Shown in pieces: positions 9,670-17,927 of a stretch of 64,000 nucleotides of DNA (position 1 is the first letter of the stretch; each line of letters begins with the position of its first letter). This DNA comes from Candidatus Eremiobacterota bacterium. GTDB lineage: Bacteria; Vulcanimicrobiota; Vulcanimicrobiia; Vulcanimicrobiales; Vulcanimicrobiaceae. The notes under the pieces were generated by a model that had not been told where the DNA came from, made no database searches, and saw only the letters and a program-made list of their open reading frames with translations. The stretch spans positions 1-64,000 of the forward strand of contig JAFAKB010000079.1 of the NCBI GenBank assembly GCA_019235885.1, read 5' to 3'. A program made the translations under genes and the position numbers.

Positions 9670-10130
9670 CGGCGGCGGCCGATCGGGTCCGGCCGGTCGG
9701 CGTCGTTGCCTTTGGCGAGCTCGTCGATTCCGCCGAGCGCGGCTTCGATGCGCTCGCCCGACGCGAGGGCGTTGTGCACGTGGTCGCGGCGAATCGCGAC
9801 CGCTTGCAAGTCGACGTTGCCGTGCGCGTCGTGGACTTTCGTTCCGAAGCGGATCGCGATCCCGACCAGCGCGTTGTAATGCTCGAGCAGCTTCGCCTCG
9901 GGCGCAGGCCGCTTCGCGGCGAGCTCTTTGAGCGCGGCGCGCATCTCGGCCAGCCCGAAGTTCTCGTCGTCGCCGGAGAGATGGTCCAGATCGAGGCGCA
10001 GCAGCGTGTTCATGTTCGCCACCAGCAGCCAGGCGGCGACGCGGTCGGCGTCGCGGCGCAGCCCGCTCCAATACATCACCCCGGCCGCGATCAAGCCGCC
10101 CAGGCACAGGGCGAGAAAGTCCATGACCAC
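9648..10130 (-). CDS. Membrane-anchored protein of unknown function
   Basis: A 160-residue protein with one N-terminal transmembrane helix (about residues 4-20, LALCLGGLIAAGVMYWSGL) and a soluble charged remainder. No family is recognised. The body has an acidic/hydrophobic helical region (NTLLRLDLDHLSGDDENFGLAEMRAALKEL) and a basic tail. ATG 10130 or the in-frame ATG two codons later could be used. It converges on the acyl-CoA ligase, overlapping by 22 bases, which argues for a shared compact locus but not shared function. Confidence 0.55.
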   Translation of the reverse strand: MVMDFLALCLGGLIAAGVMYWSGLRRDADRVAAWLLVANMNTLLRLDLDHLSGDDENFGLAEMRAALKELAAKRPAPEAKLLEHYNALVGIAIRFGTKVHDAHGNVDLQAVAIRRDHVHNALASGERIEAALGGIDELAKGNDADRPDPIGRRRYRTAAA

Positions 10131-10230
10131 CGCTCGCGTCCTCCGTGCAGAAACTCCGTACCCTCGGTGATCGGCAAGCCGGGCGGGCCGCTTGAGCCCC
10201 GTTCGCCTCAGCGGCCGCGCGGCGCCGCGG

Positions 10231-11700
10231 TCAGTCGTCGTCCGGCGGCGAGGTGTCGTCCAGCATCGCCGCCGTCAGCCCCGGCGCGTTGACCGCGATC
10301 GAGGTGAACGCGCGCGGCGGCTTGCTCAAATCGAAGAACGCGGTGAGGTCGCCGCTCGCGCGCCGGTCGGCGAAGTTCAGCGCGCCTTCGTCGATGCCGT
10401 AGTTGTGCTCGATGAAGCGCAAGACGGTGCCGAAGTCGTGGTGCACGTTGTTGACGTAGCCGCGCGGCGTGTACGCCGAGACGACGAGCAGCGGAACGCG
10501 AAAGCCGTACTGGTAGTCGCCCTGCGGCGGAGCCAAGAACGTGGGCGGGACGTGGTCGTACCAGCCGCCCCAGTCGTCCCAGGTGATGAGAATCGCCGTG
10601 TCTTCCCAGTAGCCTTTGCCGCTGTCGCACTTCGTGCTGTTGCCGACGGCGTTCACGATCGAGGCGACCCACGCCGGGCCGCCGTTCGCGCTTTTCAGGC
10701 CGGCGTGATCGGAGTAGCGCGCGGCCGGGATCACCCAGCTCACCGAACGCAAGTTGCAGGCCGCGATGTCGGTGAGCACGTCCTTCGGCTCGAAGTCGAG
10801 ATGGTCGTTCCAGATCGCGCCCGAGCACGTGCCGCCCGGCGCCGTCGGCAGGCACAGGTGCTTGATCGAGTTGGGCGCGGTCCAAATCGTGCCGGGCGCG
10901 GGCGCATAATACCGCCACGTCACCGAGCTGTCGAACAGATCGACGAGCGTGCGGTGCTCGAAGCACGGATAGAGTTTGCTTTCCTTCCCGCCCGGGCTGA
11001 TCACGAAGGTGTTGGTCGTCTCGGGCGCGGCGCAACCCGCGGTCTTGTTGAAACCGCCGACGCCGCCCGTGCCGACGAGGTTCTCCGACACGAAGATTCC
11101 GCCGTCGTCGTCGGTCGCGCTCGGCGCGGAGGTCCCTCCGAACAAGAACTGGTGCGCGGGATAGCTCGGTCCCTGATTCGTCTGGAACATCGCGTTCGCC
11201 CAGCCGTACTGCGTCGCGAGCTCGAGATACGGCTTGAGGGTGCCGTTGGTGTAGTTGACGTAGTGCCACTGCGCGTCGGGCGCGCACGTCTTGCAGCCGG
11301 AGCGGCCGTCCATCAGGCACGTCCGCGGCGTCCCGGTCTTCAGGTCGCACTGCCGCAGCCATCCCGCGTGCGAATGATCCAAATCGTCGGTGTGGGCGAG
11401 CGTCACGGCCGAGGGCTGGATGACGCCGCCGGGCGCGAACTTGTCCGCCCAGTTCTTCGTCTGGATGTCGTACTTCCCGCCCGCGTCGCAGCTCTTCGCG
11501 GTGCCGTACGGCGGGTGGCACAAGCCTTGGAAGAGATTGTCCGGCGTGCGGTTCTCTTGGACGATGACGATGACGTGCTTGAACGCCGGGCTCGCCGCCC
11601 GAACCGGCGCCGTCCCGGGCCGCAGCAGCGCGCCGACCAACACCGCGGAAACCAACACCGCCGTGAGGGCGGCGACGACGCGCGCTTTGTGCACCGGCAT
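10231..11700 (-). CDS. Secreted phosphoesterase (phospholipase C family)
   Basis: A 489-residue exported member of the same PF04185 family as the gene at 5560. ATG 11700 gives MPVHKARVVAALTAVLVSAV, a signal peptide that ends near PVRAAS; ten extra upstream codons are possible but unneeded. The nucleophile block HVIVIVQENRTPDNLFQGL follows directly after the signal. Other family blocks: QTNQGPSYPAHQFLFGG, ITWDDWGGWYDHVPPT and YGFRVPLLVVSAYTPRG. Many Cys residues (NLRSVSWVIPAARYSDHAG region and CFEHRTL) suit an oxidising extracytoplasmic site. The end is acidic (SPPDDD). Substrate (phospholipid or other phosphoester) is not determinable from sequence. Confidence 0.88.
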   Translation of the reverse strand: MPVHKARVVAALTAVLVSAVLVGALLRPGTAPVRAASPAFKHVIVIVQENRTPDNLFQGLCHPPYGTAKSCDAGGKYDIQTKNWADKFAPGGVIQPSAVTLAHTDDLDHSHAGWLRQCDLKTGTPRTCLMDGRSGCKTCAPDAQWHYVNYTNGTLKPYLELATQYGWANAMFQTNQGPSYPAHQFLFGGTSAPSATDDDGGIFVSENLVGTGGVGGFNKTAGCAAPETTNTFVISPGGKESKLYPCFEHRTLVDLFDSSVTWRYYAPAPGTIWTAPNSIKHLCLPTAPGGTCSGAIWNDHLDFEPKDVLTDIAACNLRSVSWVIPAARYSDHAGLKSANGGPAWVASIVNAVGNSTKCDSGKGYWEDTAILITWDDWGGWYDHVPPTFLAPPQGDYQYGFRVPLLVVSAYTPRGYVNNVHHDFGTVLRFIEHNYGIDEGALNFADRRASGDLTAFFDLSKPPRAFTSIAVNAPGLTAAMLDDTSPPDDD

Positions 11701-11840
11701 GGCTCGTTGCTCCGATCGAATGCGTAGCAAACCCGCAGCACAAAAGAGGTTCTTGTGCGCTGCTTACGCCTCGATGCTTAAAGCAAGCTGTGATACGCCG
11801 TCTCCCGGCGTGCCTAGCGGAGCCGCGTGCTCGCGTTTCG

Positions 11841-12479
11841 CTACGCGTGCGTGAAGAACGGGGTTCCGACGACGCCGTTGATGACGAACTGCACGGCGAG
11901 CGCGGCGAGGATGATCCCGAGCAGCCGCGTGACGACGTGAATCCCGGTCGGGCGGATGATGCGCTGCAAGTGCGGCGCGGCGCTCATGCACAGCCATGTC
12001 GCCAGCAGCGCGGTGGCGTAGGCGGCGAAGACGATGAGGATCCGCAGCCGGTCGCCGCGCGTCTCGCCGGCCAGGAGCAAGACGGTGGCGATCGTGCCGG
12101 GCCCTGCGATCATCGGGATCGCGAGCGGGAACACGGCCGGGTTGTCGGTGTCGCGCGCCTCGCGGGTCTCTTCCTTCGTCTGCTTGGCGCCGGTCGGCCG
12201 CGCGAAGAGCATGTCGATCGCGATCAGGAAGAGCAAGATCCCGCCGGCGATCGTGAACGCCGGCAGCGTGATGCCGAGATACGCGAGCACGTCGCGCCCG
12301 ATGAGTCCCATGACCAGGACCACGCCCGCGGCGACGACGACCGCCTCGTTGATGATCCGCTGCCGGCGTTGCGGCGTGGAAGCCGTCGCGACGATCGTCA
12401 GCGGGATCATCCCGACCGGATCGATGATCGTGATAGCCGTCGCGAACGCGGTCGCGGCAAACTGAACGTCCGGCAGCAC
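11841..12479 (-). CDS. MarC/UPF0056-family integral membrane protein
   Basis: A 212-residue inner-membrane protein with about six transmembrane helices. The start MLPDVQFAATAFATAITIIDPVG and the later FPLAIPMIAGPGTIATVL block are hallmarks of the MarC (NAAT) family: helix 1 with IDPVG and a related half with AGPG. Length is normal. The family was once linked to multidrug resistance and also proposed as amino-acid transporters; the substrate is unknown. It stands alone, divergent from the metalloprotease-like gene downstream on the plus strand. Confidence 0.88.
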   Translation of the reverse strand: MLPDVQFAATAFATAITIIDPVGMIPLTIVATASTPQRRQRIINEAVVVAAGVVLVMGLIGRDVLAYLGITLPAFTIAGGILLFLIAIDMLFARPTGAKQTKEETREARDTDNPAVFPLAIPMIAGPGTIATVLLLAGETRGDRLRILIVFAAYATALLATWLCMSAAPHLQRIIRPTGIHVVTRLLGIILAALAVQFVINGVVGTPFFTHA

Positions 12480-12603
12480 CCCGCGCCGTTCTCACCTCGC
12501 AAGGCGCGCCTCCTGCCCGCGCGCGTTACCCCGGGCCCGGCCTCACGCGTTTCGTAACATCTCGGAAACGGTGCAGGTCGCGCGGCCCGATACGCTCGGG
12601 CCG

Positions 12604-13158
12604 ATGCGCACACGACCTGCCGTCGACGCGAGCCCCGAAGCGCGGGCCGCGATCGACTCCGTCCTCGACCGCTTCGGATCCGGCGCCCTGCGGCTCGCCG
12701 CAAGCTCGGGCGTTCGGCTGATCCATCTGCGCGGCCGCGAAGCCTTTCGCGACCGCTCGCGCGCGCTTCGCAGGCTCGCCGGCGGCGTCGACGACTGGCC
12801 GGTTCCGCCGGCCGGATTGTTCGTCGTCGAAGAACGCGCAGTCTACCTGCGCTCGACCTCGCCGATGACGGTCGCCCACGAGTTCGCGCACGCGCTCGAC
12901 TGCGCGCTCGGCGGGGGCGTCTACTTGAGCAGCGTCGATCCCCGCGTGCGCCGTGCATTCAAGGGCGCGCGCGCCTTCATTACCCCGTACGCCGCCTCGG
13001 GCCTCGACGAGTACTTCGCAGAATGCCTGCGCGCGTGGGTCGAAGCGAACGATCCGCGCTCACCGTGGCCGCGAGCAACGCGCGCCCGCCTGCGCGCGCT
13101 CGACGCGCCGATGGCGGCGATTCTTGAGAGCCTCTTCGTCTACGACCTCGCCGCTTGA
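12604..13158 (+). CDS. Zincin metallopeptidase-like protein (anthrax lethal-factor-like fold)
   Basis: A 184-residue protein with HEFAHALD (HExxH zinc-binding helix, about residue 99) and, 44 residues later, GLDEYFAECLRAW, which supplies the distal acidic ligand. This spacing and the Y-x-A-E second motif recall the M34/ATLF domain of anthrax toxin lethal factor relatives, which also occur as short bacterial proteins. No signal peptide is visible, so it is cytosolic or exported by another route. ATG 12604 is used; an earlier in-frame ATG at 12571 is possible. No immunity or secretion partner is recognised nearby. Family assignment is inference from the motif pattern. Confidence 0.6.
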   Translation: MRTRPAVDASPEARAAIDSVLDRFGSGALRLAASSGVRLIHLRGREAFRDRSRALRRLAGGVDDWPVPPAGLFVVEERAVYLRSTSPMTVAHEFAHALDCALGGGVYLSSVDPRVRRAFKGARAFITPYAASGLDEYFAECLRAWVEANDPRSPWPRATRARLRALDAPMAAILESLFVYDLAA

Positions 13159-13172
13159 GAACCGCCGGACCG

Positions 13173-13677
13173 ATGAATGACGACCGCGCCATCGCCGACT
13201 ACTCGCGCGCCGAGTTCGACGCGTTGCGCAGCCGGCTCATGGATGCTCGCGACACGCTGCGCGCCGGAAACCGGCTGCTCCAGTCGGTAGCTCGTGCCTA
13301 CTACGTCGTGTACGTGACGGCCTCGTATGCCGCAGGGAAGCACGGGGTTAAAGCGACTCACTGGCGCGGTCGGAAGGAGATCGTCGATCAGAAATTCAGC
13401 CCATAACGAGTTCGTCGACGTTGTCTGGGCGCTGTATACCGGCAACAAGCGTGGTAACGTGCAACATCCCGGTGGTTCACCTGGACCAACGTCGGCACAC
13501 TACAACGGGACAGAGGCATACCAACAAGCCAACAAGCTTTACCACATACGGGTCGAGGCCGACTATGGTGCAAGTCCCTGTGTGGAACCCTACACAAGGG
13601 ACAGAATCGACGAGCTGCTAAAGACAGCAACGAAACTTACGGAGGATCTGGAGCGCCTGCTATGTTCGTACCCGTAA
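13173..13677 (+). pseudogene. UPF0332/HEPN-domain protein, frameshifted
   Basis: Frame one starts at ATG 13173 and gives ADYSRAEFDALRSRLMDARD then SVARAYYVVYVTASYAAGKHG, the S-R-A-Y-Y-V block of HEPN/UPF0332 proteins, and stops at 13406. The next frame carries the rest: HNEFVDVVWALYTGNKRGN, then LYHIRVEADYGAS (the family R-x-x-A-D-Y motif) and a helical end. Deleting one base in the AAA or CCC run at 13391-13402 restores one protein of about 167 residues. HEPN proteins of this type are RNase toxins, often paired with nucleotidyltransferase antitoxins; no such antitoxin is seen here. The following gene overlaps the restored stop by 16 bases. Confidence 0.7.
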
Positions 13678-13976
13678 CGAATCCGGAAGCCGTCGCCGAA
13701 GTCGCAGAAAAAACCACCGTGCTCATACGCGCAACCGTCGAGTACATATCTCGGCTTAACGAGATCGCTGACCTCACCACGCTGACAGTCGGCGCCTACG
13801 GCTTCGACTATGCCGTGACGGTGCCGGTGAACGAGAAGCTTGCGCTGATTCGGAAGCTGTCCGATCTCACGATGGCAATCGAAGACGAGTTCGAGGTGAA
13901 AATCACGACGCATGCGGTCGCCGGCCCACCACGCCGGCCGACACGGCGCGCCCGCGCGTCTTCAAAGAGAACTTGA
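13662..13976 (+). CDS. Small protein of unknown function downstream of HEPN gene
   Basis: A 104-residue protein starting at ATG 13662 inside the end of the broken HEPN gene (16-base overlap), so the two form an operon. The body is helical with hydrophobic strands (YGFDYAVTVPVNEKLALIRK, DLTMAIEDEFEVKITTHAV), and the last 20 residues are Arg/Pro-rich. No nucleotidyltransferase G-S-x-x-x-G motif is present, so it is not an MNT-type antitoxin. Position alone suggests it could be the partner of the HEPN protein. It may be an immunity or accessory protein; I do not recognise the family. Confidence 0.55.
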   Translation: MFVPVTNPEAVAEVAEKTTVLIRATVEYISRLNEIADLTTLTVGAYGFDYAVTVPVNEKLALIRKLSDLTMAIEDEFEVKITTHAVAGPPRRPTRRARASSKRT

Positions 13977-15428
13977 TCAGCCGAAGCGGAACCGCTCCGG
14001 CTTGAGCCGTGCCGTCAGGCGGCGGTAGGCGAAGGTGAAGCCGGGCCACAGGGAGACGTTCTTGCCGTTCGCGTCTTGGTACCAGCTCGAACAGCCGGTG
14101 GCCCAGACGGTGCCCTTCATCTTCTCTTGCAGGCGCGCGTTGAAGCGGGCTTGCGCTTCCGGCTTCACCTCGACGGTGCTTGCGCGACGGCGCTTCACCT
14201 CGTCGAGCGCGCTGAGGATGTAGCGGTACTGCGCTTCCATCATGAAGATCATCGAGTTGTGGCCGAGCCCCGTGTTCGGACCGATCAGGAAGAACAGGTT
14301 CGGAAAGCCCGCGACGGTCGTGCCGAGATACGCCGACATCCCTTCGCGCCAAGCGGCGCTCAGCTCGGCGCCGGCGCGCCCGTAGATCCGCACCGGCACG
14401 ATTCCTTCGCTCGCTTTGAACCCGGTGCCGTAGATCACGACGTCGGCCGGATACTCGCGCCCGTCCGCGTCGACCACTGAATGCTCCCGAACCTCGGCGA
14501 GCGGCGTCGTCACCAGCTCGACGTTCTCGCGCTGGATCGCCGGATAGTAGTCGTCGGAGATCAAGATGCGCTTGCAGCCCGCGCGGTATTCCGGCGTCAC
14601 CTTCCGCCGCAGCTCCGGATCGCGCACCGACCGCTCGATGAACCGGCGAAGCAGCTTTTCGCGCGACTCCAGCACCTTCGGATTCACGACGAACCCGATT
14701 GCGCGGATCTCTTGCGTCCAGTACACCGCCTTGCGCACCAGCCACGCGTAGGCCGGCAGCCGGCGCCGCAAGAACCGCCGCACCGGCCCGACGTCCGCGT
14801 CGGCGCGCGGGACGATCCACGGCGGCGTGCGCTGCAGGATCGTCAGCCGCGCAACCTGGGGCGCGATCTGCGGAATGAACTGGATCGCGCTCGCGCCCGT
14901 GCCGACGACGACCACGTTCTTCCCGCGCAAATCGACGTCGTGCCGCCAGCGCGCCGAATGAAACGCCGCGCCCGCGAACCGCTCGAGCCCCGGAACGTCG
15001 GGATATCTCGGCTTGCTGAGCGGCCCCATCGCCGAGATCAGATACCGGCACGTGAGCGTCGCGCCGTCGCCGGTGCGCACTTCCCAGGTTCCGCGCTCTT
15101 CGTCGAAGCGCGCCTCGTCGAGGCGCGCGTTGAACCGGAGGTGCGCGCCGAGGCCGTGCTTCGCGCTTACCGCTTTGAGATAGTCCAGCAGCTCGGGCTG
15201 GCGCGGATACGTGCGCGTCCAGTCGGCGCGGCATTCGAACGAGTACGAGTACAACATCGACGGGATGTCGCACGCGCAGCCGGGATACGCGTTGTCGCGC
15301 CACGTTCCGCCGACTTCGGCGGCTTGTTCCAAGATGACGAACGAGTCGTTGCCGTGCTGCTTGAGCCGGATTCCCATGCCGAGACCGGAAAAGCCGGCAC
15401 CGGCGATCACGACCTCGGCGTCGAGCAC
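13977..15428 (-). CDS. Baeyer-Villiger-type flavin monooxygenase
   Basis: A 483-residue class B flavoprotein monooxygenase. It has the FAD motif VVIAGAGFSGLGMG at the N-terminus, the Baeyer-Villiger fingerprint FxGxxxHxxxW (FAGAAFHSARW, near residue 155), and the NADPH motif VVVGTGASAIQF. GGTWRDNAYPGCACDIPS is also typical. It would insert oxygen into ketones or oxidise N/S atoms; the substrate is unknown. Length is at the short end of the family. The small cytochrome c gene lies 13 bases upstream on the same strand, so the two may be co-transcribed. Confidence 0.9.
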   Translation of the reverse strand: MLDAEVVIAGAGFSGLGMGIRLKQHGNDSFVILEQAAEVGGTWRDNAYPGCACDIPSMLYSYSFECRADWTRTYPRQPELLDYLKAVSAKHGLGAHLRFNARLDEARFDEERGTWEVRTGDGATLTCRYLISAMGPLSKPRYPDVPGLERFAGAAFHSARWRHDVDLRGKNVVVVGTGASAIQFIPQIAPQVARLTILQRTPPWIVPRADADVGPVRRFLRRRLPAYAWLVRKAVYWTQEIRAIGFVVNPKVLESREKLLRRFIERSVRDPELRRKVTPEYRAGCKRILISDDYYPAIQRENVELVTTPLAEVREHSVVDADGREYPADVVIYGTGFKASEGIVPVRIYGRAGAELSAAWREGMSAYLGTTVAGFPNLFFLIGPNTGLGHNSMIFMMEAQYRYILSALDEVKRRRASTVEVKPEAQARFNARLQEKMKGTVWATGCSSWYQDANGKNVSLWPGFTFAYRRLTARLKPERFRFG

Positions 15429-15441
15429 GTCGCGACCGGCG

Positions 15442-15864
15442 CTACTTCAAGGCGGTGAAAACGTACTCTGCCACATCGTGCAGGTCGCTGCGCGACATCT
15501 GCCAGTGCGGCATGACGCGGTTGAGCGGCTTCCCGTCGCTGTCGATTCCTTTCGAGATCGCGCGCTCGAGCAGCGCGACCGTATACGGAGGCTTCATCTG
15601 CGTCACCAGCGCCGCGTGCCGCAAGTCGGCGCTGACCGCGTCACCCGGCAGATGAATCCCGCCCGCGCCGTTCACGCGGTGGCACGCGGCGCAGCTCGGA
15701 CGCAACGGGGGCCGCGCCGCACGCATCTGCTTGCCGTGCAGGTCGCGGCCGGTCAGAAAGATCGCCTTGCCGTTCGCGAGCGAAGAATTGCCCGCCGCGC
15801 CGGCGACGGCGGCCAGCGACGCGACGAACGCGCCGGCGAGAAGCAGCGTGGTTCGGATGACCAT
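15442..15864 (-). CDS. Exported mono-haem cytochrome c
   Basis: A 140-residue periplasmic cytochrome c. The N-terminus MVIRTTLLLAGAFVASLAAVAGA is a signal peptide. One haem-attachment motif, CAACH (about residues 58-62), is followed by an NGAGG turn and a distal Met candidate in RVMPHWQMS. The C-terminal helix ends DVAEYVFTALK, as in class I cytochromes. It precedes the Baeyer-Villiger-type monooxygenase on the same strand; no direct functional link is evident. Confidence 0.88.
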   Translation of the reverse strand: MVIRTTLLLAGAFVASLAAVAGAAGNSSLANGKAIFLTGRDLHGKQMRAARPPLRPSCAACHRVNGAGGIHLPGDAVSADLRHAALVTQMKPPYTVALLERAISKGIDSDGKPLNRVMPHWQMSRSDLHDVAEYVFTALK

Positions 15865-15891
15865 GCGCTACCGTTCGGGGAGCGCGAGCGC

Positions 15892-16092
15892 TTACCGCTC
15901 CGTCAGGTCTTCGTTCGGCCCGTAGCCGAAGATCGCGCCGAACAGCCCTGCGATCCCGGGTTTGCGCTTGCGGCGGTCGGGACCGCGGCGTTCCACCTCG
16001 ACCTCGCCGGGCTCGCCCACACGCCGGGGGCCGCGGCGCCGGTCGAAAGCCGGGAACCGCTCCTCGGGGGAGCTCGCGTCCTGGTCAGGCAT
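15892..16092 (-). CDS. Small charged hypothetical protein
   Basis: A 66-residue reading frame from ATG 16092 (MPDQDASSPEERFPAFDRRR). It is very rich in Arg, Glu and Pro, including DRRRGPRR and ERRGPDRRKRKPG. The end is a short hydrophobic stretch (GIAGLFGAIFGYG) with an acidic tail. No family is recognised and no strong ribosome site is visible, so coding status is uncertain. It lies 27 bases upstream of the cytochrome c gene on the same strand. Confidence 0.4.
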   Translation of the reverse strand: MPDQDASSPEERFPAFDRRRGPRRVGEPGEVEVERRGPDRRKRKPGIAGLFGAIFGYGPNEDLTER

Positions 16093-16318
16093 GGTCGTTC
16101 TTACCGTATCGGCGCGCCCGGTGGGTTCTTTAGTATCGTCCCTGAGCGCCCCCGGGATGAGCGAAAGTGTGCGCAACCGTCCCTCCCTGCCGCAAAGACG
16201 CGGGCGCGGGACGTTCGCGACGACGCCGCTCTACCCTTGCTTACCCCTTCGGCGGCCGAATGCAAAGGGTGCTCGGTTGCCTTGAGGCGAATGCGGCCGC
16301 GGCCGACGGAGGACCCTC

Positions 16319-17923
16319 ATGTCGCGATCGCTGTACGCCGCGCTGCACCGCCGCTTCGGCCCACGGGAGTCGGGAGCCGAGCTTGTCGCTCGCGTCGACG
16401 AGCGACGGCTCGACGTCGGCGCACTTCTGGCGCCGCCGCGCGCAACCGCTGGCGGGCCGACGGCAAGCGTGGTCGTGGTCGGCAGCGGCTTCGCCGGCCT
16501 CGCCGCGGCTTGGCTGCTCAAGGCGCGGTCGCACGCCGTTACGCTGCTCGAGGCGCGAGACCGCCTCGGCGGCCGCGTGTGGACCCTCCGCAACGAGATC
16601 GCACGCGGGCGCTTGATCGAAGGCGGCGCCGAGCTCATCGGCGCCAACCATCGCGCCTGGGTGGAGCTGGCGCGCTATTTCGGGCTCGGGCTCAGCGTCA
16701 TCACGCCGGAGAGCGAGCTTGCCGCGGCCGGGCTGGAGATGCCGCTCGTCCTAGACGGCCGTCCCATCGCGCCCGGTGAAGCCGAGAAAATCTACGCCGG
16801 CATGACGACGGTGTTCCGCCAGATGAGCCGTGACGCCGAAGAGATCACGGATCCGTACCGCCCGTGGACTGCGACGCGCGCGGCCGAATGGGACGCGCTT
16901 TCACTCGAGCGGTGGATCGAATCTCGTGACGTCTCCGCGCTCACGAAGCTCGCGCTGCGCGCGCAGTTCGGTAACGACAACGCCGAAAGCCCGAAGAATC
17001 AAAGCTACCTCGCGAACCTCGGGCTCGTCGCCGGCGGCGCGATCGGCGACGGCAAAGAGCCGATGGACTTCTGGAACAACTCCGAGACCTTTCGCTGCGT
17101 CAGCGGAAACGACTCGCTCGCCGGCGCGCTGCACGACGCCGCCGCCGACCGCGGCGCGAAGCTCGTGCTCGACGCGCCGGTCCGATCGATCCGGATCGAC
17201 GTGGATGCCGTCACCGTGCAAGCCGACAAAACGTACCTCGCCGATTACGTCGTGCTGGCCGTGCCGCCGAGCACGTGGAACGCGATCGACGTCTCGCCCG
17301 CGATCCCGCCGCAGCTCGTGCCGAACATGGGCCCGGCGGTGAAGTACCTCACCGCGCTCGACAAGCGCTTTTGGATCGAGCACGGCAGCGCGCCGAGCGG
17401 GCTCTCCGACGAGATCGGGATGATCTGGGAAGGGACCGACAACCAGATCGGCGGCGACGCCTTCGAGGTCTCGCTGTTTGCCGGCGGCGACGCGGCGAAC
17501 GCCGTGCCGCCGGACGAGCGCGAGCGCCGGCAATACTACGACAAACGGCTCGGTTCGCTTCTGGGCGGCTACGCGCAACATGCGGAGGCGACGCGCTTCA
17601 TGGACTGGCCGCGCACCGAGTGGACGATGGCCGGTTACTCGTGCCCGCGCCCCGGCCAAGTGACGACGATCGGCCCCTTTCTGGAGTCGTTGTATCACGG
17701 CCGCCTGCTGTTCGCCGGCGAGCACGCTTGTCCGCCGTTCTTCGGTTTCATGGAAGGTGCGCTGCAATCCGGATTGCTTGCGGCGCTGCGTGTCGCGCAG
17801 CTCGTCGCCGCGCCCCCACTTCAACTCTTCAAGCAAACCGTGACCGCGCCGGCCCCACCGGTCGCGCTGCCGTTCCGCAAGGAGAAGCGAACGACGCCGG
17901 TTCCGCTCCGTCACCGCGGCTGA
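16319..17923 (+). CDS. FAD-dependent amine oxidase
   Basis: A 534-residue flavin amine oxidase of the monoamine oxidase family. It has the FAD motif VVVVGSGFAGLAAAWLL (about residues 51-67), GGRVWTLR, and the C-terminal FAD-contacting block GRLLFAGEHACPPFFGFMEGA. A 50-residue N-terminal extension precedes the flavin domain without a clear signal peptide, and a basic Pro-rich tail ends it. GGAGG lies seven bases before the ATG. It converges on the FtsW/RodA gene with four bases between stops. The amine substrate cannot be told from sequence. Confidence 0.9.
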   Translation: MSRSLYAALHRRFGPRESGAELVARVDERRLDVGALLAPPRATAGGPTASVVVVGSGFAGLAAAWLLKARSHAVTLLEARDRLGGRVWTLRNEIARGRLIEGGAELIGANHRAWVELARYFGLGLSVITPESELAAAGLEMPLVLDGRPIAPGEAEKIYAGMTTVFRQMSRDAEEITDPYRPWTATRAAEWDALSLERWIESRDVSALTKLALRAQFGNDNAESPKNQSYLANLGLVAGGAIGDGKEPMDFWNNSETFRCVSGNDSLAGALHDAAADRGAKLVLDAPVRSIRIDVDAVTVQADKTYLADYVVLAVPPSTWNAIDVSPAIPPQLVPNMGPAVKYLTALDKRFWIEHGSAPSGLSDEIGMIWEGTDNQIGGDAFEVSLFAGGDAANAVPPDERERRQYYDKRLGSLLGGYAQHAEATRFMDWPRTEWTMAGYSCPRPGQVTTIGPFLESLYHGRLLFAGEHACPPFFGFMEGALQSGLLAALRVAQLVAAPPLQLFKQTVTAPAPPVALPFRKEKRTTPVPLRHRG

Positions 17924-17927
17924 TTTC

